Positions 17,315 through 26,809 of a stretch of 64,000 nucleotides of DNA are shown one piece after another (positions within the stretch are counted from its first letter, which is position 1; each line of letters starts with the position of its first letter). Both the position numbers and the translations under genes were made by a program. The notes beneath the pieces are model-generated. The model saw nothing but the letters and a program-made list of their open reading frames with translations. It was not told where the DNA came from and made no database searches. The DNA comes from JBPRGG01 sp051418075. Its GTDB lineage: Bacteria; Bacteroidota; Bacteroidia; Cytophagales; Cyclobacteriaceae. The stretch spans positions 62,001 through 126,000 of the forward strand of contig JBPRGG010000052.1 of the NCBI GenBank assembly GCA_051418075.1, given 5' to 3'.

Positions 17315-20041
17315 TTATCTAAACTGTTGTCCAATGGTAAACTGGAACCTTTGTTCCCGTGGGAAAATATTCCCGATACCTGAACCGCCCTGCTCTATAC
17401 TATCAAATCCTATGCCATAATCTATACCCAGCAAACCAAAGGCAGGCATGAAGATCCTGGCTCCAACTCCGGCAGTTCTGAACATCTTAAACGGATTATA
17501 TTCTTCAAAATTGTTCCAGTTATTCCCTGCTTCAGCAAATCCCAAAACGTAAATGGTGGCTGCTGGTTTTAAACTCAAAGGATACCGAAGTTCCAGCCCA
17601 AACTTGTTGTATATGGTTCCTCCAATGATCCCATCAGGCTGCACCGGGGTAATATCATCCCGGTTAGTGGAGTTAGTGGTATTGTCGGTATAGCCACGCA
17701 TAGAAATAATATCGGTTCCTAACTGCCATTGGTTGGTGGTTCCGGCCAGTCCGCTACCACCCATTACGAATCTTTCGAATGGACCAATCCCTAATTCATT
17801 ATTATAGGCTCCAATAAATCCCATATGGGCTTTGGCTTCTAAAACCAGATCTCCTACCAGCGTCACATAATGCTTGGCATCAAACATCCATTTATGGTAT
17901 TCCACCCATTCGTATTTTTCTTTATCGCTCATGCCAGCAATATCCTTGTTTCCCAATATCGAATAGGGAGGAGTTAAGCTCACACTTAAGGATAAGGAAG
18001 AACCAAAACGAGGAAACATGGGCTGGTTAATACTGTTCCGGGCAATGGTAGTATTAAAGGTAAAGTTGTTAAAGATGCCATCTGTTACCCCCCGGGCCAA
18101 ACCCCAGTTTTCTAGATTGTAACGGAGGAAAGAAAATGAATTACTCACGGTAAAGAAATCATCCGGCCAGGTCACCCTGCGACCAAGACTCAGGGTAATT
18201 CCATCCATAACAAATGACCTGTTTACACCTGCATCTCCAAAGCCATACAACCGGCTTATGGCTGGATTGGATCTTTGCACTGAATGGTTGTAGCTGATGG
18301 AAAAGGAATTAGGTTTGGTTCCCCCCAGCCAGGGCTCGGTAAAGCTGAAATTGTAGTTCTGGAAAAACCTTCCATTGGCCTGAGCCCTCAAAGATAGCCT
18401 TTGGCCATCACCTACCGGCAATGGTCGCCAGTTTTCAAATTTAGGTATATTTTTAACCGAGAAATTATTAAATACAATGCCTAAAGTACCTACAAACCCG
18501 ACAAAGCCACCCCAGCCTCCGGAAAGTTCGATCTGGTCACTGGGTTTTTCTACCAGCGTATATTCTATGTCCACCGTACCATCTACCGGGTTGGGAATTG
18601 GTTGGATACCAATCTGTTCCGGGTCAAAATAACCTAATTGGGAAAGCTCCCGCTGGGTCCTGATCAACTCAGACCGATTAAATTTATCACCAGGCAGGGT
18701 CCTGATCTCTCTCAGGATCACATGATCATTGGTACGGTCGTTTCCTTTGATCACAACATTGCTGATGGTAGCCTGCTGGCCTTCGTACATTCTCATTTCC
18801 AGATCAATAGAATCATCTTCTATCCGCACTTCCACGGGTTGTACATTGAAGAATAAATACCCATCATCCATATACAAGGAACTGATATCCGTCCCGGTGG
18901 GATCAAAAGTAAGTTTCTTTTGCACCAGTTCCAGGTCGTAAACATCTCCTTTTCTAATTCCAAGCACCTTGTCCAGCAGTGAATCCGGATAAACATAATT
19001 TCCGGTCCAGATAATATCCCTGAAGTAATACTTGGCTCCTTCATCTACCGTAATATCAACATTAATAGAATTATCAGAATGCCTGTATACTGAATCATCC
19101 ACAATAACGGCATCACGAAATCCTCTTGAATTGTAAAAGGCAATAATATTATCTTTATCTTCCTCGTATTCATCTTTAATGAATTTGGAGGAACCGAAGA
19201 TGTTGAGCTTTACATTATTATTCAGGTATGTCTTAATCTTTTGAAAGTCTGTTTCTTCTTTTTCTTTATTGACTATGAAACTGGCAATTTCTTTGGGCTT
19301 TGATCTGAATATAGCATTGGCCAGATCTCTGAATAAATTAAACCGGATATGCTCATTGACTTTTTTCATTTTTTTCTTTATTCGGGCATCGTCAAAGGCC
19401 TCATTGCCATGAATATTAATCTTATTGATCTTTACCTTGGATTTTTTATCCACATCTATAACCATCCTTACGCCATTGGCAAAAAGCGTATCCCTGATCT
19501 TTTGGATATCTATTTCGGTATTGAGATAGCCCTTTTCCACGAAATACTTTTTAATAGAAAGTTCTGTGTTTTTGATCAGGGCATCAGTCAGTACCCGGCC
19601 CCGGATCAGGTCCACTTCTTCTGAGAGCTCAGTTTGCTGGGTCTTATTCACCCCTTCAAAACTGAAACGTGTGAGCCTGGGTCTTTCCTGTACTTCGATG
19701 GTAAGGTAGACCTGTTCGCCTTCTATTTTTGAAACATAAATGGTCGCATCTCCAATAATCCCGTTTTTCCAGAGTTTGTTCAATGCAGTTGAAGTAGCTT
19801 CTCCCGGTATTCTGATTTGATCTCCCACCTTCAATTCTGTCAGTGAGATCACTGCGTTTTTATCCAATGTTTCCAGCCCAATAATTTCAATATCCGCAAT
19901 AGTATATTCCTGGGGGGGCTTACTGTAATCTATTTCTACTTTATTGGTTTGCCTTCTTCTAAAAGGAAACTGGGCCATTGCCAGCTCTGATAGCATAGAA
20001 AACAAAACGATTAGTAGTATGATTTTTCTGTTCATCTCCAA
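17315..20041 (-). CDS. bamA: Outer membrane protein assembly factor BamA (Omp85)
   Basis: Essential outer-membrane insertase of 908 residues. After a signal peptide (LFSMLSELAMAQF) come successive POTRA domains, roughly residues 45-480 (for example YTIADIEIIGLETLDKNAV and YEGQQATISNVVIKGNDR). The C-terminal surface-antigen barrel runs from about 500; GGWGGFVGFVGTLGIVFNNF, PFERFVMGGSGLAG and GVGARIFMPAFGLLGIDYG are typical barrel and substrate-loop motifs. uppS lies upstream with a gap of seven bases, and two ompH chaperone genes follow directly, so assembly factor and chaperones are co-expressed. Confidence 0.96.
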   Translation of the reverse strand: MEMNRKIILLIVLFSMLSELAMAQFPFRRRQTNKVEIDYSKPPQEYTIADIEIIGLETLDKNAVISLTELKVGDQIRIPGEATSTALNKLWKNGIIGDATIYVSKIEGEQVYLTIEVQERPRLTRFSFEGVNKTQQTELSEEVDLIRGRVLTDALIKNTELSIKKYFVEKGYLNTEIDIQKIRDTLFANGVRMVIDVDKKSKVKINKINIHGNEAFDDARIKKKMKKVNEHIRFNLFRDLANAIFRSKPKEIASFIVNKEKEETDFQKIKTYLNNNVKLNIFGSSKFIKDEYEEDKDNIIAFYNSRGFRDAVIVDDSVYRHSDNSINVDITVDEGAKYYFRDIIWTGNYVYPDSLLDKVLGIRKGDVYDLELVQKKLTFDPTGTDISSLYMDDGYLFFNVQPVEVRIEDDSIDLEMRMYEGQQATISNVVIKGNDRTNDHVILREIRTLPGDKFNRSELIRTQRELSQLGYFDPEQIGIQPIPNPVDGTVDIEYTLVEKPSDQIELSGGWGGFVGFVGTLGIVFNNFSVKNIPKFENWRPLPVGDGQRLSLRAQANGRFFQNYNFSFTEPWLGGTKPNSFSISYNHSVQRSNPAISRLYGFGDAGVNRSFVMDGITLSLGRRVTWPDDFFTVSNSFSFLRYNLENWGLARGVTDGIFNNFTFNTTIARNSINQPMFPRFGSSLSLSVSLTPPYSILGNKDIAGMSDKEKYEWVEYHKWMFDAKHYVTLVGDLVLEAKAHMGFIGAYNNELGIGPFERFVMGGSGLAGTTNQWQLGTDIISMRGYTDNTTNSTNRDDITPVQPDGIIGGTIYNKFGLELRYPLSLKPAATIYVLGFAEAGNNWNNFEEYNPFKMFRTAGVGARIFMPAFGLLGIDYGIGFDSIEQGGSGIGNIFPREQRFQFTIGQQFR

Positions 20042-20048
20042 TTAATTG

Positions 20049-20780
20049 CTAGTTTACCTGTTCACTTATCTTTCCAAACCTTCTTTCCCTTTTTTGATAG
20101 GAAACAATTGCCTGATGTAAATGTTCTTTTCTAAAATCAGGCCAAAGTACATCAGTAATATATAATTCCGTATAAGCTATCTGCCATAATAAGAAATTGC
20201 TGATCCTCATTTCTCCGCTGGTTCTTATCAGCAGCTCTGGATCAGGCATGTTTTTGGTAGTCAGATATTTAGGAAATATTTCCTGAGAAATATCTTCCAT
20301 ATCCAGTTTTCCTTGCTTCACATCATCTATCATGCATTTTACAGCATTCATTATTTCCCATCTGCCACTATAGCTTAAAGCCAGCACCAGGGTCATGCCG
20401 TCATTGTTTTTGGTGATCTCAATGGCTTCCATCAGCTCTTTCTGGCAATTTTTGGGTAAATTGGCTATGTTGCCAATTGTTTCCAGCTTAACCTTATTTT
20501 TCATTAACGTATCAGTTTCATTTTTAATTGTAGAAACCAATAATTGCATTAATGCATCAACCTCTGTTTTTGGCCTGCTCCAGTTTTCTGTGGAGAAAGC
20601 ATATAAGGTCAAAAATTTAATCCCCAGTTCAGCACAACCTTCTGTTACATCTTTGACAGCTTTGATAGCATTTTTGTGTCCAAAAACCCTGGCAGCTCCT
20701 TTTTTCTTGGCCCATCTCCCATTTCCATCCATAATTATTGCGATGTGGGCCGGTAAATTTTCTTTAGCGATTTTATCCAT
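20049..20780 (-). CDS. uppS: Isoprenyl transferase (undecaprenyl diphosphate synthase)
   Basis: Cytoplasmic cis-prenyltransferase that builds the C55 lipid carrier for peptidoglycan and other wall polymers. Catalytic and substrate motifs are intact: HIAIIMDGNGRWAKKKG near the N-terminus with the Mg-binding Asp, TLYAFSTENWSRPK, LALSYSGRWEIM, and the C-terminal LIRTSGEMRISNFLLWQ and AYTELYI. The length of 243 residues is normal. It is the promoter-proximal gene of the uppS-bamA-ompH-ompH group, the usual Bacteroidota order. Confidence 0.96.
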   Translation of the reverse strand: MDKIAKENLPAHIAIIMDGNGRWAKKKGAARVFGHKNAIKAVKDVTEGCAELGIKFLTLYAFSTENWSRPKTEVDALMQLLVSTIKNETDTLMKNKVKLETIGNIANLPKNCQKELMEAIEITKNNDGMTLVLALSYSGRWEIMNAVKCMIDDVKQGKLDMEDISQEIFPKYLTTKNMPDPELLIRTSGEMRISNFLLWQIAYTELYITDVLWPDFRKEHLHQAIVSYQKRERRFGKISEQVN

Positions 20781-20870
20781 CTTTCCCTAGCTACTTCTGG
20801 AGTAAAATTAGAATACAAAAATGCTTCTTTTTTTCAAAATAATAAAGGATATTACTTAATTACTATGGGG

Positions 20871-21581
20871 TCACCATTTATAAGGGCAGGGAATATCATA
20901 AAATGCATAATTAAAAGAAAATCCAAAATAGTAATACCAGTCATTATCATACCAATTACCATATTGATAGTTCTTTAGCCGAATATCTTCTTCCGAAACA
21001 TTGTCCAGATAGTCAAAAAATGTTTTTCTTGCCGTATATTCAAACCCCAGAATGATTCGGGGATTAAGCAAATATTTAAATCCCAGACCTACGGGTATCA
21101 TTGGCTGTACATTACCGTAGCTGCCATTTTTATCTTCATGTCCAAAAAAGGTGAATACACCGGCTCCAATCACAAAATAAGGAGTCCATCGGATCAGGGA
21201 CTTTTCACTTTTAAAGTCAAACCAATGATATTCCAGAAATGCCCCGCCTTCCAGGTAGAAAATATCAAAGGAAGCATCACGCATGGCTGCCAGAGGATCT
21301 ATAGGGTCCTGATCGTCACCATGAATAAAACCAGCATTCAGGTTGAAACGAAGGCTTACCGGCTCGGTAAGATTTTGACGGTAAAATATTGATGCGCCTG
21401 GACGTACGGTTAGTGGACGGAAATCCCTGATCAGGTCACCGCTGTAATGATTACCCCCAATACTGAACCCAATTTCTGAATACTGGGCCTGGATGGGGCT
21501 ACTATTATATATGATAATTAGTAAAGAAAGCCAGTATAATTTGAAAAGCTTTGAAGCGGGACTTAAGAAGGATTTAATCAT
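20871..21581 (-). CDS. DUF6089-family outer membrane beta-barrel protein
   Basis: Predicted outer-membrane protein of 236 residues. A signal sequence (SLLIIIYNSSPIQAQ) is followed by the family start YSEIGFSIGGNHYSGDLIRD and alternating amphipathic strands (RPGASIFYRQNL, RWTPYFVIGAGVFTFFG, LGFKYLLNPRIILGFEYT), ending in an aromatic-rich strand and CPYKW. DUF6089 genes typically sit between nadK and uppS/bamA in this phylum, as here. The role is unknown; placement suggests envelope biogenesis. A gap of about 90 bases to uppS allows a separate promoter for the latter. Confidence 0.88.
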   Translation of the reverse strand: MIKSFLSPASKLFKLYWLSLLIIIYNSSPIQAQYSEIGFSIGGNHYSGDLIRDFRPLTVRPGASIFYRQNLTEPVSLRFNLNAGFIHGDDQDPIDPLAAMRDASFDIFYLEGGAFLEYHWFDFKSEKSLIRWTPYFVIGAGVFTFFGHEDKNGSYGNVQPMIPVGLGFKYLLNPRIILGFEYTARKTFFDYLDNVSEEDIRLKNYQYGNWYDNDWYYYFGFSFNYAFYDIPCPYKW

Positions 21582-21686
21582 TATGCTACAATTGACGCAA
21601 TTTTTTTAATTGAATATCCTTTTTTCAGGCATTATATGTAATTAACAGATAAACGTAAACCAGGAATGAAAATTGTAAAGGTCATT

Positions 21687-22562
21687 TTAATTACGGGCAT
21701 CCAGTCCCCAATTTAATTTTTGACGCAAGGTATCAAAAAAATTATAACCTTCAAACTTAACCAGTTTTGCTTTAAAATCTTCTTTACGGACTGACATTTT
21801 TACAGAGGCGTCTATAGTACAGGAACGGGAGTCCAGGCTGGCTAAAAAATATTTACTCCTCCCTTCTACCTCTATGGTGATCACACTGTTATCAGAAACC
21901 ACCATGGGGCGAATATTTAAATTATGGGCGCTGACCGGCGTGATAATGAAATTATTAGAATGAGGTAAAACGAATGGTCCCCCACAACTCAAAGAATAGC
22001 CGGTAGATCCGGTGGGCGTGGAAATGATCAAGCCATCGGCCCAGTATGAATTCAGGTAGTCTCCGTCTACATAAGTATGGACGGTGATCATGGAAGAGGT
22101 GTCTTTCTTGAGGATGGCAAACTCGTTTAAGCCAAAATTTAATCCATTGAATAAATCTTTATTAGCATCCAGATGAACCAGGGTGCGATATTCATATTTA
22201 TACCGGTTCTGATAGATTAAATCAAAAACCTGCCTGAAGTTATCCTCAGTAGTGGAAGCTAAAAAGCCTAAACGACCAATATTGATTCCTAAAAGCGGTG
22301 TCTGAAATGCCCCTACATGGGTAATGGTATCCAGAAATGTGCCATCACCCCCTATGCTAAACATGAAATCGAGTTGGGAAAGGTCATCACCCGGCTTATA
22401 CAAAGATATCTGGCCCGGATCAATGCTGGTCTTTTTGATCACCTTGTTAAAGTCGCGGGATAAAAAGATCTGGGTATCCCGACGATGTAATTCATCGAAA
22501 ATTTGCTGTATAAATGAACAATGTTCGGTTGAAAAAAATTTTCCGTGGACCCCGATTTTCAT
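21687..22562 (-). CDS. nadK: NAD kinase
   Basis: Phosphorylates NAD to NADP in the cytoplasm, using ATP and a divalent metal. The three family signatures are visible: FMFSIGGDGTFLDTI (GGDGT, about residues 95-100), GLNEFAILKKDT (NE motif) and ISTPTGSTGYSLSCGGP (the conserved TGSTAY-like turn). The length of 291 residues is typical. It sits between the CBS-domain gene (63 bases) and the DUF6089 gene, the standard Bacteroidota arrangement. Confidence 0.96.
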   Translation of the reverse strand: MKIGVHGKFFSTEHCSFIQQIFDELHRRDTQIFLSRDFNKVIKKTSIDPGQISLYKPGDDLSQLDFMFSIGGDGTFLDTITHVGAFQTPLLGINIGRLGFLASTTEDNFRQVFDLIYQNRYKYEYRTLVHLDANKDLFNGLNFGLNEFAILKKDTSSMITVHTYVDGDYLNSYWADGLIISTPTGSTGYSLSCGGPFVLPHSNNFIITPVSAHNLNIRPMVVSDNSVITIEVEGRSKYFLASLDSRSCTIDASVKMSVRKEDFKAKLVKFEGYNFFDTLRQKLNWGLDARN

Positions 22563-22625
22563 AAAAAAGAATTTTTCGCTTTAGGTGATCCTAAGTTACA
22601 AATAAATTCAAAGCCTGAAAAAAAA

Positions 22626-23291
22626 TTAAATATTTAGGTACCGCAGCAGGATATCCAGCCTGTCTTTCTCGTTGGTAATAATGGAGGGATGCTGAAATTT
22701 CGCTATTACTTTGTAGTTAAACCTTTCAAGGGTGGCCACAATATGGGATAAGTCAGATTTGTTGATTTTTATAGTCACTTTGATCTTATGGGGGTCCATA
22801 TTATCCGGTGTCACAAAGCTGCTTAATATTTTGGCTTCATTAGATTCTACCAACCGGCTGATTTCGGAAAGCGAATAATCATTCTGATTCATCGATAGCA
22901 CGATCAATCCACCGGTACTTTGAATAGCGGCAGTCTGAGCCAGGGCAGACAATGTATCAGATAAAGCGATCACGCCCAGATAGTGGTTCAGTTCGTCCAG
23001 AACTGCCACAATTTCTACCTTATGATCATTGGATTGTTTGATAACATCAAAAAAATGCTGATAATCATACACATAACAATCGGCTGCAAATAAAGCATAT
23101 TCGGCTACACTTTTGTTAATGTCATTATTTTCAAAGATGACCTCCTCTGAGATCAATCCTTTAAATGATCCGTTATCTATCACAGGCAACTGATTGGTAC
23201 GCAACTCCTCCATCCATACAATAGCCTTTTCGGCTTTGTCTGATAATTTCAGGGAAGGGATCAGGTGATTTATCAGTTCTTCAGCTATCAT
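22626..23291 (-). CDS. CBS domain-containing protein
   Basis: Cytoplasmic protein of 221 residues with a tandem CBS pair in the first half (about residues 1-125; QLPVIDNGSFKGLISEEVI and VVAVLD-like LDELNHYLGVIALSD). An ACT-like C-terminal half follows (about 135-215; STGGLIVLSMNQNDYSLSEI, then KIKVTIKINKSDLSHIVATL). Such proteins usually sense adenosine nucleotides; no enzyme domain is present. The ATG overlaps the stop of the upstream alpha/beta-hydrolase gene (ATGA), indicating translational coupling. It is found next to nadK in many Bacteroidota. Partner and ligand unknown. Confidence 0.88.
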   Translation of the reverse strand: MIAEELINHLIPSLKLSDKAEKAIVWMEELRTNQLPVIDNGSFKGLISEEVIFENNDINKSVAEYALFAADCYVYDYQHFFDVIKQSNDHKVEIVAVLDELNHYLGVIALSDTLSALAQTAAIQSTGGLIVLSMNQNDYSLSEISRLVESNEAKILSSFVTPDNMDPHKIKVTIKINKSDLSHIVATLERFNYKVIAKFQHPSIITNEKDRLDILLRYLNI

Positions 23292-24049
23292 ACAGCCACA
23301 GGTTGATTAAGGTACTCTTCTAATATACGATTGAATTTCTCCGGATGTTCCATCATGGGTGCATGACAGCATTTATCAATAAACCTTAATTTGGAATTAG
23401 GAATCAATTTGTTGAATTCATGAGCTACCATGGGGGGAGTAATAGTATCATTTAATCCCCAAATTAAAAGGGTAGGCACTTTTATTTTAGGTAACTCCTG
23501 AGCCAGGTTGTGCCTTTGAGCAGATTTGGCAATGGCTACGATCCTTAAACATTTGGGAATGTCTTTGGTAATATCTATTATTCCGTCCACAAATTCCCTG
23601 GTGACAATCTTTGGATTATAAAAAGTGTGTTCCACCCTTTCTTTCATGTATTCATAGCTTCCTCTTTTGGGATATGAGCCCCCCAGCGTATTTTCAAAAA
23701 GACCTGAACTACCGGTCAGCACCAGCCTGTTTACTTTGTCCTGATTTTTCAAGGTGTAAATCAAAGCCACGTGGCCCCCCAGAGAATTACCGATCAGGGT
23801 CATATTGTCAAGCTGAAATGCTTCCACAAAATTTTCAAAAAACTTCAACAAACCTTCCAGCCCGGCTTTTCTGATAGGCATTTCGTAAATTGGAAGCAGG
23901 GGAATGATGATTCTGTACCGGACAGAAAAATGATTGATCACACTGTCCCAATTACTTAAAGCGCCAAATAAACCATGCAACAAAATAATTACATCGCCTT
24001 CTCCCTCATCTATATAGTTAAATTCTCCTCTTTGTTTTATATTATTCAT
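23288..24049 (-). CDS. Alpha/beta-fold hydrolase
   Basis: Cytoplasmic serine hydrolase-fold protein of 253 residues. Visible are the oxyanion loop LLHGLFGALSNWD, the nucleophile elbow LIGNSLGGHVAL (Ser), the acid-bearing LLIWGLNDTITPP, and the histidine region DKCCHAPMMEHPEKF. The triad is therefore complete, but the substrate cannot be read; annotations such as 2-hydroxymuconate-semialdehyde hydrolase for this fold would be guesses. It is coupled by a four-base overlap to the CBS-domain gene. Confidence 0.9.
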   Translation of the reverse strand: MNNIKQRGEFNYIDEGEGDVIILLHGLFGALSNWDSVINHFSVRYRIIIPLLPIYEMPIRKAGLEGLLKFFENFVEAFQLDNMTLIGNSLGGHVALIYTLKNQDKVNRLVLTGSSGLFENTLGGSYPKRGSYEYMKERVEHTFYNPKIVTREFVDGIIDITKDIPKCLRIVAIAKSAQRHNLAQELPKIKVPTLLIWGLNDTITPPMVAHEFNKLIPNSKLRFIDKCCHAPMMEHPEKFNRILEEYLNQPVAV

Positions 24050-24174
24050 ATTACTTTAACTTAATTAATTAGGTAAAGTTGATACAGTGCAATTTTACCA
24101 AATGTTAATTAATTATTTTAGGTAAACAAGCTAATTTTTATACATTCGGGAAAACAGAGACAAATAGTTCGTTT

Positions 24175-24696
24175 TCAGGAAATAAGCTCTTTGAGAGAAT
24201 CAAACAATTCATCTACAAAAGGAAAAATGGTAGAAATATACTGGATTACCTGGGGTGCAAACTGTTCTACTTGGCTGAAGAGAAAGGATTGCTCAGTAAT
24301 ATCCGGAGGGAATTCAAAACCCAGCATGTCGATCACCCATATAATTACACTGATGCCAAAAGCCCACTTAAAGATACCTAATAAAGCCCCGGCCAGGTTG
24401 TCTATGCTTCCCAGCAGGGTCAGGTCCAACAGGTTTTTTAACATCCTGCCCAATATATTCACCAAGATAATGATCCCGGCAAAGATGAGAATAAATGCCA
24501 GCAACGGCACCCAGCTGCTGTAGGCATCAAAATATTCAGCCAGCAGACCAATACCCCAATGGAGTAGTTTAATGCCACCTATAATGGCCAGTATAAGGGC
24601 TGCCAGACCAATGACCTCCAGCAGCAGGCCCTTTTTGTAGCCGTGATATCCTCCGATCAACAGGAGAATGATCAAAATCAGGTCTATAACTTGCAA
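24175..24696 (-). CDS. CvpA family membrane protein
   Basis: Inner-membrane protein of 173 residues with four hydrophobic segments (around 3-18, 25-45, 60-85 and 102-122). It has family features such as MQVIDLILIILLLIGGYHGYKKGLLLE-type N-terminal packing (Gly-rich turn then basic KKG) and LLDLTLLGSIDNLAGALLG in the third loop, the CvpA signature. In E. coli CvpA is needed for colicin V production and, indirectly, envelope stress tolerance; the biochemical role is unsettled. It lies six bases after the yqeY-like gene, so the two are probably co-transcribed. Confidence 0.9.
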   Translation of the reverse strand: MQVIDLILIILLLIGGYHGYKKGLLLEVIGLAALILAIIGGIKLLHWGIGLLAEYFDAYSSWVPLLAFILIFAGIIILVNILGRMLKNLLDLTLLGSIDNLAGALLGIFKWAFGISVIIWVIDMLGFEFPPDITEQSFLFSQVEQFAPQVIQYISTIFPFVDELFDSLKELIS

Positions 24697-24702
24697 GAAT
24701 AT

Positions 24703-25155
24703 TTATTTTGATAACAACGATTTTACAGTACTGGCTATGGTTTTGCCCTCAGCTTTACCGGCTAAAGTTTTGGAAGCAATTCCCATCACCCTTCCCATAT
24801 CCTGGGGGCCGGAAGCACCAATCTGGTTAATGATATTTTTTAGCGCTAGTTCAAGCTCCTGCTGGGAAAGTTGCTGAGGCAGATACCTGTTGATGATATC
24901 CAATTCGCCCTTTTCCTTTTCCGCCAGATCGTCACGTCCTTCTTTTTGATAAATTTCGGCTGATTCCCTTCGTTGTTTGGCAGCTTTGCTCAATAACTGG
25001 ATTTCTTCCTGTTCAGACAGTTCCTGACCAGCCCCTTTATCTGATTGAGCCAGCAGGATCATTGACTTAATAGATCTTAGAGCAGTAAGCTCCTCCTTAT
25101 TTTTTTGAAGCATGGCTTGCTTCATATCTGCTTCAATCTGTTTTTTTAAACTCAT
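24703..25155 (-). CDS. GatB/YqeY domain-containing protein
   Basis: Small soluble protein of 150 residues matching the YqeY family, which resembles the tRNA-binding tail domain of GatB. Visible motifs are MSLKKQIEADMKQAM at the start, LTALRSIKSMILLAQ, KGELDIINRYLPQQLS, and the C-terminal DMGRVMGIASKTLAGKAEG. I chose the ATG at 25155, where family members begin; 25173 would add six residues. The helix-rich sequence fits. It heads a two-gene unit with cvpA and is divergent from pdxJ. The function of free-standing YqeY proteins is not established. Confidence 0.92.
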   Translation of the reverse strand: MSLKKQIEADMKQAMLQKNKEELTALRSIKSMILLAQSDKGAGQELSEQEEIQLLSKAAKQRRESAEIYQKEGRDDLAEKEKGELDIINRYLPQQLSQQELELALKNIINQIGASGPQDMGRVMGIASKTLAGKAEGKTIASTVKSLLSK

Positions 25156-25293
25156 TTCACTTTTTTTGTGCAAAATTATAAATTATATAATTGTAAAGTG
25201 GAAATAATCCATTTATTCAGTCAATTTTCCTGAAAACATATATACTGTTTTTGTTTTAATGATATAAACAGACACTAATTGGGATTTTCATCT

Positions 25294-25301
25294 TAAATTT
25301 G
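25294..25301 (+). promoter_or_regulatory. Putative Bacteroidota -7 box before pdxJ
   Basis: TAAATTTG matches the TAnnTTTG -7 consensus and lies 17 bases before the pdxJ ATG, so the leader would be very short. No convincing -33 TTTG is seen at the usual spacing. Confidence 0.45.
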
Positions 25302-25318
25302 CCCCAAATATTTTTTAA

Positions 25319-26032
25319 ATGACCCGTTTAAGTGTAAACATAAATAAATTCGCTACCCTTAGAAATGCACGTGGAGGCAATCGGCCAGATGTGGTTCAGT
25401 CGGCTTTGGATTGTGAAAAATTTGGAGCCCAGGGTATTACCGTACATCCCAGACCGGATGAAAGACATATCACCTATGCTGATGTGATGGCGCTCAGGAA
25501 CGTTTTGACCACAGAATTCAATGTAGAAGGATATCCGGACCAGAGGTATATGGATATACTCTCTCAGGTAAAGCCAGCTCAGGCTACTCTGGTGCCGGAT
25601 GCACCTGATGTCATTACTTCTAACTCCGGTTGGAATACTGTCAGGAGTTTGGATTTTCTAAAGGAAAAGATTAAATCAATACATGAGTTGGGAATCCGTA
25701 CTTCTATTTTTGTCGAACCTCAGTTAGACATGGTAGAAGCAGCAGCCAAAACCGGTACCGACCGGATTGAATTCTATACCGAACATTATGCCACAGCCTT
25801 CTACAAAGATAAAGATGCTGCCATAGCATCCTATATAAAAGCTGCTGAGAAAGCCCATCAATTGGGTTTGGTACTCAATGCAGGACATGATCTGGATTTA
25901 AATAATTTACATTTTTTAGTACAAAAGATACCATATATTGAAGAAGTTTCCATTGGGCACGCTATAGTTTGTGATGCCATCTATTATGGATTGGAAAACA
26001 CTATTCAAATGTACCTGAGGCAATTAAAATAG
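25319..26032 (+). CDS. pdxJ: Pyridoxine 5'-phosphate synthase PdxJ
   Basis: Last step of the DXP-dependent vitamin B6 pathway: condenses 3-amino-2-oxopropyl phosphate with deoxyxylulose 5-phosphate to pyridoxine 5'-phosphate. The (beta/alpha)8 protein of 237 residues shows LSVNINKFATLRNARGG, the phosphate and active-site segment GAQGITVHPRPDERHITYAD, the general acid/base region around VTLVPD-like ATLVPDAPDVITSNSGW, LNAGHDLDLNNL, and EEVSIGHAIVCDAIYYGLE at the C-terminus. It is followed by a hydrolase gene after six bases. A PLP pathway gene here fits the PLP-dependent ArgD elsewhere in the window but is not linked to it. Confidence 0.96.
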   Translation: MTRLSVNINKFATLRNARGGNRPDVVQSALDCEKFGAQGITVHPRPDERHITYADVMALRNVLTTEFNVEGYPDQRYMDILSQVKPAQATLVPDAPDVITSNSGWNTVRSLDFLKEKIKSIHELGIRTSIFVEPQLDMVEAAAKTGTDRIEFYTEHYATAFYKDKDAAIASYIKAAEKAHQLGLVLNAGHDLDLNNLHFLVQKIPYIEEVSIGHAIVCDAIYYGLENTIQMYLRQLK

Positions 26033-26038
26033 ATTTTT

Positions 26039-26800
26039 ATGAAATTAAATTACCGTGAGATGGGGGAGGGTAATCCACTCATCATTTTGCATGGATTGTT
26101 TGGCTCATCGGATAACTGGCTGACCATTGCCAGGAAGCTGTCTACAGGGTTTAAAGTATATTTGCCAGATCAGCGGAATCACGGAGATTCGCCTCACAGT
26201 CAAGAATTCACTTATGAAGTTATGGCCGGTGATCTGGAGGAGTTTATTCAGCATCATCAGATTGAAAAACCTGTAATAGTTGGCCATTCTATGGGTGGAA
26301 AAGTGGCAATGAACTTTGGGGTCAGTCATCCTGATCTTTTTGACCGTATGGTTGTAGTTGATATAGCCCCCAAGGCTTATCCGGTGCACCATGGTGATAT
26401 TCTGGATGCACTTAATGCGGTAGATCTGGGCCGGGTTAAATCAAGGAAAGACGCTGACCAGCAATTGTCTCTACATATCAGGCATCCGGCAATCCGGCAA
26501 TTTCTCTTAAAGAACCTGAAACGTACTGATCAGGATGTGTTTTCCTGGAAGCTAAACCTGGATGTTATCACCCAAAACATTGAATTGATTGGCCAGGGAC
26601 TGGAGCAGAGAAGATATACAGATAAGCCTATCCTGTTTATAAGGGGAGAACATTCACAATATGTGCAGGATCAGGACAGTATAATGATTACCAGCTTGTT
26701 TCCTAATTCCCGGATTATCACCATAAAAGGTGCCGGACATTGGGTGCATGCCGAACAGCCTGATGCTTTTCTGGATGCCCTGGTTCACTTTATCAAATAG
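26039..26800 (+). CDS. Alpha/beta-fold hydrolase (YbfF-like esterase)
   Basis: Cytoplasmic hydrolase of 253 residues. The fold motifs are LIILHGLFGSSDNWLTIA (oxyanion hole), DQRNHGDSPHS, IVGHSMGGKVAMNFG (Ser nucleophile), ILFIRGEHSQYVQ (acid strand) and IKGAGHWVHAEQPDAF (catalytic His). The DNWLTIAR and DQRNHGDSPH patterns are those of E. coli YbfF, an acyl-CoA/short-ester hydrolase. It begins six bases after pdxJ and converges on the DUF2905 gene. The native substrate is unknown. Confidence 0.9.
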   Translation: MKLNYREMGEGNPLIILHGLFGSSDNWLTIARKLSTGFKVYLPDQRNHGDSPHSQEFTYEVMAGDLEEFIQHHQIEKPVIVGHSMGGKVAMNFGVSHPDLFDRMVVVDIAPKAYPVHHGDILDALNAVDLGRVKSRKDADQQLSLHIRHPAIRQFLLKNLKRTDQDVFSWKLNLDVITQNIELIGQGLEQRRYTDKPILFIRGEHSQYVQDQDSIMITSLFPNSRIITIKGAGHWVHAEQPDAFLDALVHFIK

Positions 26801-26809
26801 CAGCGGGAT

